Below, piece after piece: positions 50,637-60,623 of a stretch of DNA of 64,000 nt. A program made the position numbers and the translations under genes. The notes below the pieces were generated by a model, which made no database searches, was not told the DNA's origin, and worked only from the letters and a program-made list of their open reading frames with translations. This DNA is from Streptomyces albofaciens JCM 4342 (lineage in GTDB: Bacteria > Actinomycetota > Actinomycetes > Streptomycetales > Streptomycetaceae), in the NCBI RefSeq assembly GCF_008634025.1, contig NZ_PDCM01000002.1, positions 2,691,001 through 2,755,000 on the forward strand. The letters are read 5' to 3'. Every line of letters starts with the position of its first letter. Position 1 is the first letter of the stretch.

Positions 50637-52268
50637 TCAGCCCATGTGCGGGTACCGGTAGTCCGTCGGGGCGACCATCGTTTCCTTGATGGCGCGGGGG
50701 GACATCCAGCGGATGAGGTTGAACTTGGAGCCGGCCTTGTCGTTGGTGCCGGAGGCGCGGCCGCCGCCGAAGGGCTGCTGGCCGACGATGGAGCCGGTGG
50801 GGCGGTCGTTGAGGTAGAAGTTGCCGGCCGCGAAGCGCAGCTTCTCCGAGGCCTCGACGAGGACCTGGCGGTCCTGGGCCAGGACGGCGCCGGTCAGGGC
50901 GTACGCCGAGGCGGACTCCATCTGCTCCAGCATCGTGTCGAAGTCGGCGTCCTCGTAGACGTGAACGGCGATGATCGGGCCGAAGTACTCGGTCTTGAAG
51001 ACCTCGTTCTCCGGGTCGGAGCAGACGATCACGGTCGGGCGCACGAAGTAGCCGACCGAGTCGTCGTACGTGCCGCCCGCGACGATCTCGCAGGTCGGGT
51101 CCTGCTTGGCGCGGTCGATCGCGGCCTTGTTCTTGGCGAAGGAGCGGTCGTCGATGACGGCGCCGATGAAGTTCGACAGGTCGGTGACGTCGCCCATGGT
51201 CAGGCCCTCGACCTCGGCGACCAGGTCGTCCTTGAAGCCGCCCTCCCACAGGGAGCGGGCGATGTAGGCGCGGGAGGCCGCGGAGCACTTCTGGCCCTGG
51301 TACTCGAAGGCGCCACGGGTGATGGCGGTCTTCAGGATCGCCGGGTCGGCGGTCGGGTGGGCGACGATGAAATCCTTGCCGCCGGTCTCGCCGACCAGGC
51401 GCGGGTAGGAGCGGTAGTTGGTGATGTTCTCGCCGACCGCCTTCCACAGGTACTGGAAGGTGGCGGTGGAGCCGGTGAAGTGGACGCCGGCCAGCTCCGG
51501 GTGCGGCAGCGCGACCTCGGAGACCTCCTTGCCGTCGCCGGTCACCAGGTTGATGACGCCCTTGGGCAGGCCGGCCTCCTCCAGGAGCTGCATCAGCAGG
51601 ATCGCGGAGTGGGTCTGCGTCGGGGACGGCTTCCAGACGACGACGTTGCCCATGAGGGCGGGCGCGGTCGGCAGGTTGCCGGCGATGGCGGTGAAGTTGA
51701 AGGGCGTGATCGCGTAGACGAAGCCCTCCAGCGGGCGGTGGTCCAGGCGGTTCCAGACGCCGTTCGGCTGGATGGGCGGCTGCTCCTGGAGCAGCTCGCG
51801 CGCGAAGTGGACGTTGAAGCGCCAGAAGTCCACCAGCTCACAGGGCGCGTCGATCTCGGCCTGCTGGGCGGTCTTGGACTGGCCGAGCATCGTGGAGGCG
51901 GCGATGGTCTCGCGCCACGGGCCGGACAGCAGGTCGGCGGCCTTGAGCAGGATCGCGGCGCGGTCGTCGAAGGACATGGCGCGCCAGGCCGGGGCGGCGG
52001 CCAGGGCGGCGTCGATGGCGTCCTGGGCGTCCTGGCGGGTGGCGTTGGCGTAGGTGCCGAGGACCGCCGTGTGGTTGTGCGGCTGCACGACGTCGAACCG
52101 CTCGCCGCCGCCCATCCGCTTCTCGCCGTTGATGGTCATCGGCAGCTCGATGGGGTTCTCGGCCAGCTCCTTGAGCTTGGCCTCCAGGCGCGCCCGCTCG
52201 GGGGAACCCGGTGCGTAGCCGTGCACCGGCTCGTTGTACGGGGCGGGGACGTGGGTCACGGCGTCCAT
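50637..52268 (-). CDS. pruA: L-glutamate gamma-semialdehyde (1-pyrroline-5-carboxylate) dehydrogenase
   Basis: This 543-residue enzyme oxidises glutamate semialdehyde to glutamate, the second step of proline breakdown. FNFTAIAGNLPTAPALMGN near residue 185 carries the NAD site, SYPRLVGETGGKDFIVAH near 288 has the glutamate, and EYQGQKCSAASRAY near 325 has the catalytic Cys, matching the PruA group. The ATG at 52268 has AAGGAG 9 bases upstream. The putB gene lies 107 bases upstream in the same direction, making an operon. Confidence 0.96.
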   Translation of the reverse strand: MDAVTHVPAPYNEPVHGYAPGSPERARLEAKLKELAENPIELPMTINGEKRMGGGERFDVVQPHNHTAVLGTYANATRQDAQDAIDAALAAAPAWRAMSFDDRAAILLKAADLLSGPWRETIAASTMLGQSKTAQQAEIDAPCELVDFWRFNVHFARELLQEQPPIQPNGVWNRLDHRPLEGFVYAITPFNFTAIAGNLPTAPALMGNVVVWKPSPTQTHSAILLMQLLEEAGLPKGVINLVTGDGKEVSEVALPHPELAGVHFTGSTATFQYLWKAVGENITNYRSYPRLVGETGGKDFIVAHPTADPAILKTAITRGAFEYQGQKCSAASRAYIARSLWEGGFKDDLVAEVEGLTMGDVTDLSNFIGAVIDDRSFAKNKAAIDRAKQDPTCEIVAGGTYDDSVGYFVRPTVIVCSDPENEVFKTEYFGPIIAVHVYEDADFDTMLEQMESASAYALTGAVLAQDRQVLVEASEKLRFAAGNFYLNDRPTGSIVGQQPFGGGRASGTNDKAGSKFNLIRWMSPRAIKETMVAPTDYRYPHMG

Positions 52269-52375
52269 GTCGGCCGTCTCCTTCGGTCGGGGGTGTGCGG
52301 GTGCGTCAAGTTGTGGGGCGCCGGGCAGCGGGGGCGGCCCGGCGCGTGCGGTCCGGCCGGGGCCGGACGCCTGGC

Positions 52376-53302
52376 TCAGCCCTTGGTGACGAGCGAGCGC
52401 AGGAAGAACGCGAGGTTGGCGGGGCGCTCGGCGAGGCGCCGCATGAAGTAGCCGTACCAGTCCGTGCCGTACGGGATGTAGACGCGCATCCGGTGGCCTT
52501 CCGCGACCAGGCGCTGCTGCTCGGACTCGCGGATGCCGTAGAGCATCTGGAATTCGTACTCGGCGGGCTTGCGGCCGAAGCGGCGGGCCAGCTCCTGGCC
52601 TATCGCCACCATCCGCGGGTCGTGCGACCCGATCATCGGGTAGCCCTCGCCCGCCATCAGGATCTTCAGGCAGCGTACATATGCCTTGTCGACCTCCCGC
52701 TTGTCCTGGAACGCGACCGTCGCGGGCTCCTTGTAGGCGCCCTTGACCAGGCGCACACGGGAGCCTTCCCCGGCCAGCGCGTGGCAGTCGTCCTCGGTGC
52801 GGAACAGGTAGGACTGGAGCACCGCGCCGGTCTGCGGGAAGCGGGCGCGCAGCTCGCGGAGGATCGCCAGGGTGGAGTCGACCGTGGTGTGGTCCTCCAT
52901 GTCCAAGGTAACCGTGGTGCCGGCCTCGGCGGCGGCCTCGACGACCGGGGTGACGTTCTTCAGCGCCAGGTCGTGGCCGCCGGGCAGCGCCTGCCCGAAG
53001 GCGGAGAGCTTGACCGACATCTCGGCGCGCTCGCCGAGGCCCAGGTCCTTCAGGGCGGCGGTCAGCTGGAGGTAGGCGTCGCGGTTGCGCAGCGCCTCGG
53101 CCGGGTCGGTGATGTCCTCGCCGAGGTGATCGAGGGTGACCTCCATGCCGCGGTCCGCCAGGGACCGGACGGCGGCCATGGACGCGTCCAGCCGCTCGCC
53201 GGCCACGAAACGGTCCACGACCGGGCGGGTGACCGGAGCGGCCGAAACGATACGGCGGATGCTGTCGCTGCGCGCTGCTGCGAGAAGCACGGGACCCAGC
53301 AC
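52376..53302 (-). CDS. putB: Proline dehydrogenase
   Basis: This 308-residue flavoenzyme oxidises proline to 1-pyrroline-5-carboxylate. VTLDHLGEDITDP near residue 53, MSVKLSAFG near 95, TLDMEDHTTVDSTL near 135, QSYLFRTEDD near 165, VRLVKGAYKEP near 186 and IGSHDPRMV near 225 are typical of the bacterial monofunctional PRODH fold. The GTG at 53302 gives MLGPVLLAAA and has GGAGG 6 bases upstream. It is divergent from a PucR-type regulator. Confidence 0.93.
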   Translation of the reverse strand: MLGPVLLAAARSDSIRRIVSAAPVTRPVVDRFVAGERLDASMAAVRSLADRGMEVTLDHLGEDITDPAEALRNRDAYLQLTAALKDLGLGERAEMSVKLSAFGQALPGGHDLALKNVTPVVEAAAEAGTTVTLDMEDHTTVDSTLAILRELRARFPQTGAVLQSYLFRTEDDCHALAGEGSRVRLVKGAYKEPATVAFQDKREVDKAYVRCLKILMAGEGYPMIGSHDPRMVAIGQELARRFGRKPAEYEFQMLYGIRESEQQRLVAEGHRMRVYIPYGTDWYGYFMRRLAERPANLAFFLRSLVTKG

Positions 53303-53402
53303 GGGGCACCTCCACGATTCAGGATGACATTGCCGGACGGGCGCCGGGCAGGCGGGCGCGACGGCAAGATGAGCCACCTGAAACTTAAGGATCTCGCTAC
53401 TT

Positions 53403-53439
53403 CCCGGCCATCGACAGCTGTCTGGCCTTCGTGGCCGGG
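53403..53439. promoter_or_regulatory. Interrupted palindrome in the putB/PucR divergent gap
   Basis: CCCGGCCA at 53403-53410 and TGGCCGGG at 53432-53439 are perfect inverted repeats, and between them ACAGCTGT at 53414-53421 is an 8-base palindrome. The element lies about 100 bases from the putB start and 130 bases from the regulator start, a likely operator for proline control. Confidence 0.45.
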
Positions 53440-53566
53440 ATCTCAGACAGATGTATGAGAATGGAGGACGACCACAACGGCACCGGTGGACACCCGTCCA
53501 CCGGTGGCCGCACGGACACCGGCGGCGCACGGCCCCGGGGAGCGAAGGAAAGGAGCCGCGCGGCGC

Positions 53567-54883
53567 ATGCGGGGCGATTACCAACAGCTCGTGGACGAGA
53601 TCTCGGCCGCCCTGGGCGCCCCGGCCACCCTTGAGGACCGCGATTTCGGGCTGATCGCCTTCGGCGCCCATGAAGGCGACGACGACCTGGTGATGGACCC
53701 GGTACGGACCCGGTCGATCCTCCAGCGCCGCTCGACGGCGGCCGTACGGGCCTGGTTCGAGGCGTTCGGCATCGCCCGCGCGACGACCCCGCTGCGCATC
53801 CCGCCGGACCCGGCGGCCGGGGTCTTCAAGGGCCGCATCTGCCTGCCCGTTCGCCACCGCGGCGTCGTCCACGGCTACGTCTGGCTGCTGGACGACGGCC
53901 ACCTGACCGACCTGGAGCTGGGCGGCGGCGGAACGCCGCCGGACCCGCGCATCGAGCAGGCGATGGAGTCGGCCGCGGGCATCGGCGCCCTGCTGGCGGC
54001 GGAGGCGCGCGCGGGCGCCGAGCTGGGCGACCTGCTGCGCGCGCTGCTCCAGTCGCGGCCCGGGGAGCGGCCCTCCGCGGCGGCGGCGCTGCGCGACGGG
54101 CTGCGCTCCGCCGCGGACGCGTCCCTGGTGGTGGTCGCGGTGACGCCGTGGGACGTCCCGGAAGCCGATCAGGCGCCGCTGCCCAATCTGCCGGGGCTGC
54201 TCGCCGCCTGCGCGCTGCCCGCCGCGAACGGGGCGGCGGACGGCGCCGAGTCCCCGCACCTGGCGCTGTCCGCCGCCTCGTCCGCCCCGGCGGCACGCCG
54301 CGCCGCTCCCGCCCCGCCACCGCGCGCGACCGCCGACGCCCCGTCCCTGGCGGCTCTCGTACGGCTGCGCTCGCCGTCCTCCCTCGCCGCGGCGCACACG
54401 GTGGCCGAGCACCTGCTGCGCTCCCCGCGCGCGGGCGGTGGCCTGGCGCCGTCCGGGGCCGATTCCCGTACGTTGCCGGGCGCCGCCGGGCTCGGTAAGC
54501 CCGTACGGGAGTTGGCCGGATTGCCCATCGCCTGGCAGGAGGCGCTCGCCGCGGCGCGGGCCGCGCGCGCCGAGCCGCGGCTGGGCCCGGTGGCCGAATG
54601 GGACGCGATCGGCTCGTACCGCCTGCTGACCGGCCTGCCGCCGGCCGAACCGGACGCGACCGTCCGTCCCCTGCTGACGCCCGCGCACAGTGAACTCGCC
54701 CGTACTGCCGAGGTGTTCCTCGACTGCGCGGGCCAGGCGGGCCGCGCCGCCCAGGCGCTCGGCATCCACCGCCAGACGCTCTACTACCGGCTCGGCCGCG
54801 TCGAGAAGCTGACCGGTCTGGACCTGGACGAGGGCGGGGACCGGCTGCTGCTGCACATGGCGCTGAAGACGGCGCGCTTGTGA
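53567..54883 (+). CDS. PucR-family transcriptional regulator of proline catabolism
   Basis: This 438-residue regulator ends with a PucR-type helix-turn-helix ([20 protein letters not shown], residues about 396-416) after a domain containing [16 protein letters not shown]. The N-terminal half has a GAF-like profile ([38 protein letters not shown]), then a long Ala/Pro-rich linker. The divergent orientation with putB-pruA is the common proline-catabolism arrangement in Streptomyces. The ATG at 53567 begins [17 protein letters not shown] and has GGAAAGGAG 13 bases upstream. Confidence 0.87.
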   Translation: MRGDYQQLVDEISAALGAPATLEDRDFGLIAFGAHEGDDDLVMDPVRTRSILQRRSTAAVRAWFEAFGIARATTPLRIPPDPAAGVFKGRICLPVRHRGVVHGYVWLLDDGHLTDLELGGGGTPPDPRIEQAMESAAGIGALLAAEARAGAELGDLLRALLQSRPGERPSAAAALRDGLRSAADASLVVVAVTPWDVPEADQAPLPNLPGLLAACALPAANGAADGAESPHLALSAASSAPAARRAAPAPPPRATADAPSLAALVRLRSPSSLAAAHTVAEHLLRSPRAGGGLAPSGADSRTLPGAAGLGKPVRELAGLPIAWQEALAAARAARAEPRLGPVAEWDAIGSYRLLTGLPPAEPDATVRPLLTPAHSELARTAEVFLDCAGQAGRAAQALGIHRQTLYYRLGRVEKLTGLDLDEGGDRLLLHMALKTARL

Positions 54884-54888
54884 CACCG

Positions 54889-54913
54889 GCTCCGGGGTGG
54901 CGGGCGCCGGAGC
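54889..54913 (+). terminator. Hairpin after the PucR gene
   Basis: GCTCCGG at 54889-54895 pairs with CCGGAGC at 54907-54913 across an 11-base loop, four bases beyond the PucR stop. No T-run follows. Confidence 0.45.
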
Positions 54914-55655
54914 GGGCGGACCGCACGCGAATACGGGTTGTTGAGTACTGGACAGGCGGCGGGTCCGGACGCACGATGTGAGTCTGTGGGGTCCCGGACA
55001 TCCGACGGGAGGCCGGCTGCCCGCGCAGGGTGCGGCCGCCGCCGGGAGAAGAACCGGAACCGGCGGCGACCGGCTACCGGGCGACGGGGCTCCTCTTCCC
55101 CCTCACCCGGCACTGACCGCCCTTCCTGGTGGGCCGGGGCGCGCGGGAGGGCCCCTGGCTGGACAGGCCGGGAAGGGCGGGGCCGGAGTCGCTTCGTTCG
55201 CTGCGTGGCGCGGATCTCCGGCCGATCGTGGGCGGGAACTGCTCGGCGACCTCTGGGTCTGGGAGATCCGGGCCCGGCGGCAGCTGCTGCCTGGTCCCGT
55301 ACGGCGAGCCTAGAACCTGGCGGCGCGTCCGGACAAGTGGCGAACGGTCAAATACCGAACGCTATCGGCCGGTTGACCGGCGCGGCCGGACGGGGCGCGG
55401 ACCGCCGGGCGGTCCGTCGCACCGCCGGGAACCGGCCGGTCCACCGCCGGGCCCGAACCGTCCCGGCCCCGGCACCGCCGTACCGGCACCGCCCGTCCCG
55501 GCCCCTCCCCCGGACCCCTCTCATCCGTCGCGCCGCCGCCGCGCCGACCGCGCTGTCCGGTACGCCCGCGAAGACCGGCGCCTCATCCGGCTGTCCGACC
55601 GCGGTACGCCGGTATCCGTAGGCGCCCGGCCCGTACCGCACGCGGCACACCCGTA

Positions 55656-55712
55656 CCGTACGGAACCGGCCCGCCGCACACGCGGTGCGGCGGACCGGTT
55701 CCCTCCGTACGG
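55656..55712 (-). terminator. Large cruciform-like hairpin downstream of the DUF2382 gene
   Basis: CCGTACGGAACCGG at 55656-55669 pairs with CCGGTTCC and CCGTACGG (55695-55712) with a small bulge, and CCGCA pairs with TGCGG inside. It lies 39 bases past the DUF2382 stop. Confidence 0.5.
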
Positions 55713-55750
55713 CGGAACCGCCGGAAGCGGCGGCGCCTCGTGTGCCGGGC

Positions 55751-56722
55751 CTACCGGCCCGGCCCGGGCCCCATGCCGCGGCCCTGCTCCGGGCCGCCCC
55801 GGTCGCGGCGGCCGCGCCGACCGGTGCCCTTGCCGTCGTCGAACTCCACCTCTTCCCGGTGGACTTCGGTGTTGACCTCCTGCTGCTCGGTGACCCGCTC
55901 GGTCTCCAGCCGGATCCGCTCGACCGGCACGTTCTCCTTGCGTACGACGGCCTGCTCCTCGTAGAGCGTGACCTCGACCTCGCCGTCACCGAGCTTCTGC
56001 TGCCCGGTCCGGCCGGTGCGGCGCTCTTCGTCGCTGATCTTCTCGCGGACGATATGGGCCTCGTCGTGGCTGACCGGTACGGTGCGGTGCACCTCCTCGG
56101 TCGTCACATGCTTGCGCAGCCGCGCGTGACCGGCCTCGTGCGCCTCGGTGCCCAGCTCGACGCGCTCCTCGGAAATGATCATCTCCGGGTTCTGCTCCTT
56201 GGAGCGCGCGTCGGTGTCCCGGCCGCGGGACATGGCCATGGCACCCGCCCCGGCGCCCGCCAGCGGCCTGGACTCGGCCCGCTCCCGGCGGCGCTCCTCC
56301 GGCGGACGCATGCCGGGCGCCCCGGCGGCTCCGGCGGTGCCCATTCCGGCACCGGTGGTCGTCGTGGTGCGGCCAGGCACCGTGCCGGAGGGCGCTGTCC
56401 CAGGACGCGCTATCCCGTAGTGCCGGTACAGCCGCTCCTCCTCGCCCGGTTCCAGGTGGCCGTCCGCGTCGATCCGCGGCGCGTCCTTGATCTGGTCCTT
56501 GGTGTACGGGACCTGGCACTCGTCACCCACACGCCGGGCGCCGGCGAGCGGTACGAAGGTCTCCTTCATGCCGAACAGACCGGTGCGCACGGTGATCCAC
56601 TCGGGCGCGTCGGTGGCGTCGTCCCGGTATATCTGCTGGATCGAGCCCACCTTGGTGCCCTGCTTGTCGACCACGTTCTTGCCGGTCAGATCCTGAGGGT
56701 TCTCACCCAGGGGTGCGTTCAT
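55751..56722 (-). CDS. PRC-barrel / DUF2382 stress-related protein
   Basis: This 323-residue protein has an N-terminal PRC-barrel (NPQDLTGKNVVDKQGTKVGS and APEWITVRTGLFGMKETFVP, residues 7-70), a Gly/Pro/Arg linker and a C-terminal DUF2382 domain beginning MIISEERVELGT, with HEAGHARLRKHVTTEEVHRT and EEVEVTLYEEQAVVRKE-like segments in a repeated beta pattern. DUF2382 proteins are often stress-induced in actinomycetes and deinococci. The ATG at 56722 has AAGGAG 9 bases upstream. The gene stands alone. Confidence 0.85.
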   Translation of the reverse strand: MNAPLGENPQDLTGKNVVDKQGTKVGSIQQIYRDDATDAPEWITVRTGLFGMKETFVPLAGARRVGDECQVPYTKDQIKDAPRIDADGHLEPGEEERLYRHYGIARPGTAPSGTVPGRTTTTTGAGMGTAGAAGAPGMRPPEERRRERAESRPLAGAGAGAMAMSRGRDTDARSKEQNPEMIISEERVELGTEAHEAGHARLRKHVTTEEVHRTVPVSHDEAHIVREKISDEERRTGRTGQQKLGDGEVEVTLYEEQAVVRKENVPVERIRLETERVTEQQEVNTEVHREEVEFDDGKGTGRRGRRDRGGPEQGRGMGPGPGR

Positions 56723-56907
56723 GGCGTCGCTCTCCTTCCGCACGCGCCGGCAGGGGGCACGCGCACTTCCCATTGCGCGTCGCCCCGCGAAGCGCAGCGA
56801 GTCGGAAAACCCCCGCAGCACCGGTCCGGCGGCGTGTTTCCGGGGCGCCCGGCATCGCCCCGCGCTACGCCGAACGGGTGAATCGTTGCAGGATCACCCA
56901 CCGGGCC

Positions 56908-57003
56908 CGACGCCCGTACGACAACGGGCCACGACGCCCGTACGACAACGGGTCACCACACCCGTACGCCAACAGGCCACGACGCCGGTACGGCACCGGG
57001 CCC
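56908..57003. repeat. Four tandem copies of a 24-bp repeat upstream of serA 3' end
   Basis: CGACGCCCGTACGACAACGG with GCCA occurs at 56908, 56932, 56956 and 56980, with increasing divergence in copies 3 and 4. Each has a CCCGT/ACGGG mini-palindrome. It ends in the serA terminator. Confidence 0.75.
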
Positions 57004-57037
57004 GGACTCCCGCCGCAGCGGGGGTCCGGGCCCGGTG
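56994..57037 (-). terminator. Terminator hairpin of serA
   Basis: CACCGGGCCCGGAC with CCCGC (56994-57013) pairs with GCGGG and GTCCGGGCCCGGTG (57018-57037) around CGCA, a 20-bp stem with one mismatch. It lies 22 bases beyond the serA stop. Confidence 0.75.
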
Positions 57038-57058
57038 GTGCACGGTCCGGCCGTGGCG

Positions 57059-58651
57059 TCAGTCCGCGAGGTTGACCGCGCGCGCCGAGGTGGCGCCGAT
57101 CTCCTCGGCGATCTCGCCCAGCACCGCCGTCGGGATCGTGTCGTCCACGGTCAGCGCGACCAGCGCCTCGCCGCCCGCGTCGGCCCGGGACACCTGCATG
57201 CCCGCGATGTTGATGCCCGCCTCGCCGAGGATCCGGCCGAGCGTGCCGACGACGCCGGGGCGGTCGCCGTAGCGCAGGAAGGCCATGTGGTCGGCGAGCG
57301 CGAGGTCGATGGAGTGCTCGCCGACCGCGACGATCTTCTGCTGGTTCTTGTTGCCGGCCAGGGTGCCGGAGATGGAGATCTCGTCGCCGCCGGCCAGGGT
57401 GCCGCGCACCGTGACCACGTTGCGGTGCTCGGCCGACTCGCTGCTGGTGGTCAGGCGCACCTCGACGCCGCGCTCCTGCGCGAACAGCGGGGCGTTCACA
57501 TACGAGACGGTCTCGGCGACCACGTCCTCGAACACGCCCTTGAGCGCGGACAGTTCCAGCACCTTGACGTCGTGCTGGGTGATCTCGCCGTACACCTCGA
57601 CGTCGAGGCGGACCGCGACCTCGCCGGCCAGCGCGGTGAAGATCCGGCCGAGGCGCTCGGCCAGCGGCAGCCCCGGCTTGACGTCCTCGGCGATCACGCC
57701 GCCCTGCACGTTGACCGCGTCCGGCACCAGCTCGCCGGCCAGCGCCAGGCGCACCGACTTGGCGACCGCGATGCCCGCCTTCTCCTGCGCCTCGCCGGTC
57801 GAGGCGCCCAGGTGCGGGGTGGCGACGACCTGGTCGAACTCGAACAGCGGGGAGTCCGTACAGGGCTCGGTGGCGTACACGTCCAGGCCGGCGCCGGCCA
57901 CCCGGCCCTCCTTGAGGGCGCTGGCGAGCGCGGTCTCGTCCACGATGCCGCCGCGCGCGGCGTTGACGACGCGTACCGTCGGCTTGACCTTGCGCAGCGC
58001 GTCGTCGCCGATCAGGCCGATGGTCTCGGGGGTCTTGGGGAGGTGGACGGTGATGAAGTCCGAGACCTCCAGCAGCTCGTCCAGGGAGACCAGCTTGACG
58101 CCCATCTGCGCGGCGCGGGCGGGCTGCACGTACGGGTCGTAGGCGACGATCTTCATGCCGAAGGCGGACATCCGCTGCGCGACCAGCACGCCGATCCGGC
58201 CGAGGCCGACCACGCCGAGGACCTTCTCGGACAGCTCGACGCCGGTGTACTTGCTGCGCTTCCACTCCCCGTTCTTCAGGGCGGTGTTCGCCTGCGGGAT
58301 GTTGCGGGCGGTGGCGATCAGCAGGCCGCAGGCCAGCTCGGCGGCGGTGACGATGTTGGAGGTCGGCGCGTTGACGACCATCACGCCGGCCTTGGTGGCG
58401 GCGGACACGTCGACGTTGTCCAGGCCGACGCCGGCGCGGGCGATGACCTTCAGCTTGCGGGCGGCGGCGATGGCCTCGGCGTCCACCTTGGTGGCGCTGC
58501 GTACGAGGATCGCGTCGACATCGGCGATGGCGGGCAGCAGCTCGGCGCGGTCGGCGCCGTTGCAGTGCCGGATCTCGAAGTCCGGGCCCAGGGCGTCGAC
58601 GGTGGCCGGCGAGAGTTCCTCGGCGATCAGAACGACAGGTTTCGAGCTCAC
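57059..58651 (-). CDS. serA: D-3-phosphoglycerate dehydrogenase
   Basis: This 530-residue first enzyme of serine synthesis has the extended ASB plus ACT architecture of actinobacteria. ILVRSATKVDAEAIAAA is near residue 48, NAPTSNIVTAAELACGLL near 96, NAD-binding GVVGLGRIGVLVAQRM near 145, catalytic RGGIVDETAL near 232, EPCTDSPLFE near 262 and PHLGASTGEAQEKAG near 280 (His), followed by the allosteric substrate-binding domain (about 315-440) and a C-terminal ACT domain for serine feedback (RPGVVGTLGRILGEAGINIA). The GTG at 58651 begins MSSKPVVLIAEELS and gives the usual length. Confidence 0.96.
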   Translation of the reverse strand: MSSKPVVLIAEELSPATVDALGPDFEIRHCNGADRAELLPAIADVDAILVRSATKVDAEAIAAARKLKVIARAGVGLDNVDVSAATKAGVMVVNAPTSNIVTAAELACGLLIATARNIPQANTALKNGEWKRSKYTGVELSEKVLGVVGLGRIGVLVAQRMSAFGMKIVAYDPYVQPARAAQMGVKLVSLDELLEVSDFITVHLPKTPETIGLIGDDALRKVKPTVRVVNAARGGIVDETALASALKEGRVAGAGLDVYATEPCTDSPLFEFDQVVATPHLGASTGEAQEKAGIAVAKSVRLALAGELVPDAVNVQGGVIAEDVKPGLPLAERLGRIFTALAGEVAVRLDVEVYGEITQHDVKVLELSALKGVFEDVVAETVSYVNAPLFAQERGVEVRLTTSSESAEHRNVVTVRGTLAGGDEISISGTLAGNKNQQKIVAVGEHSIDLALADHMAFLRYGDRPGVVGTLGRILGEAGINIAGMQVSRADAGGEALVALTVDDTIPTAVLGEIAEEIGATSARAVNLAD

Positions 58652-58952
58652 GTGGTCTTCATCCTCACTAGTCCTGGGGGCCCCTCCCGTGCCCCTTGCG
58701 GCAACGGGCGAGGACGGCCGTCCCGACGGCCGAAGGCGGTGAAGGGGGCAGCCGCGTGGAAGACGCACGACGCTGTGAGCCTGACGCGCTTGTGCTGTGC
58801 AGTGTAGTGGCGGGCCCCTTCCGTTCATCCGCCGTTTCGGAAGGATCACCCGGTAGTGGTGTGACGGGATGGACAACACCGCGCCGCGGGTGAGCCCGGC
58901 CGGTCATGGCGAACGGGGCCGCGGCGGCTGCCACGGCCCCGTGCCGGACGGC
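58652..58952. other. 301-base gap between ilvC and serA
   Basis: No gene is visible. On the minus strand, GGGGCCG (58915-58921) and CGGCCCC (58934-58940) form the likely ilvC terminator. GGCCGTC, CC, GACGGCC near 58715-58730 is a perfect palindrome of unknown role upstream of serA. The tetra-codon ATG AAG ACC ACG TGA ends at the serA start. Confidence 0.5.
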
Positions 58953-60014
<1,062 letters not shown>

Positions 60015-60053
60015 TCAGGGGTCTCGCGATACGGTCCGTACGGGCCCGTACGC

Positions 60054-60578
60054 TCAGGCGGAGCGGTCGAGCGCGCGCAGCGAGCGGTCCGTGATGGACC
60101 GGGCGCCGCGCCCTATGGCGATGGTGCCGGACTGCACCAACTCCTTGATGCCGAACGGCTCCAGCATCTTGAGCATCGCTTCGAGCTTGTCGCTGCTGCC
60201 GGTCGCCTCGATCGTCACCGCGTCCGGGGAGACGTCGACGGTCTTGGCGCGGAAGAGCTGCACGATCTCGACGATCTGCGAGCGGGTCTCGTTGTCGGCG
60301 CGCACCTTGGCCAGCACCAGTTCCCGCTGGACCGCGGAGCCGGGTTCCAGCTCGACGATCTTCAGGACGTTGACGAGCTTGTTGAGCTGCTTGGTGACCT
60401 GCTCCAGGGGGAGCGATTCGACACTCACCACGATGGTGATGCGGGAGATGTCGGGGTGCTCGGTGACGCCGACGGCGAGCGAGTCGATGTTGAATCCGCG
60501 GCGGGAGAACAGCGCGGCGATCCGGGCCAGGATGCCGGGGGTGTTCTCCACCAGGACGGAGAGCGTGTGCTTGGACAT
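60054..60578 (-). CDS. ilvN: Acetolactate synthase regulatory (small) subunit
   Basis: This 174-residue subunit gives valine sensitivity to acetohydroxyacid synthase. The N-terminal ACT domain has LSVLVENTPGILARIAALFS and RRGFNIDSLAVG, and the second ACT-like domain has LVLAKVRADNETRSQIVEIV and LFRAKTVDVSPDAVTIEATG. It follows ilvB after 45 bases, consistent with co-transcription. Confidence 0.96.
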   Translation of the reverse strand: MSKHTLSVLVENTPGILARIAALFSRRGFNIDSLAVGVTEHPDISRITIVVSVESLPLEQVTKQLNKLVNVLKIVELEPGSAVQRELVLAKVRADNETRSQIVEIVQLFRAKTVDVSPDAVTIEATGSSDKLEAMLKMLEPFGIKELVQSGTIAIGRGARSITDRSLRALDRSA

Positions 60579-60623
60579 GGTCGGTCTTCTTCCTTCTATC
60601 CGCGAAACTCGCGTCCCGGTCGC

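Larger units (their letters stand above)
54884..55750. other. 867-base region without a supported gene
   Basis: The region lies between the PucR gene and the DUF2382 gene. Several overlapping open frames exist but are rich in Pro and Arg with no start signals, so none is called. It contains the PucR hairpin (54889-54913), a central part with no recognised motif, and a hairpin at 55656-55712 belonging to the DUF2382 gene. A degenerated gene cannot be excluded. Confidence 0.5.

Noticed and set aside
54938..55875. Overlapping Pro/Arg-rich frames downstream of the PucR gene
   Set aside because: No start signal, composition of a GC-rich intergenic region and no domain.
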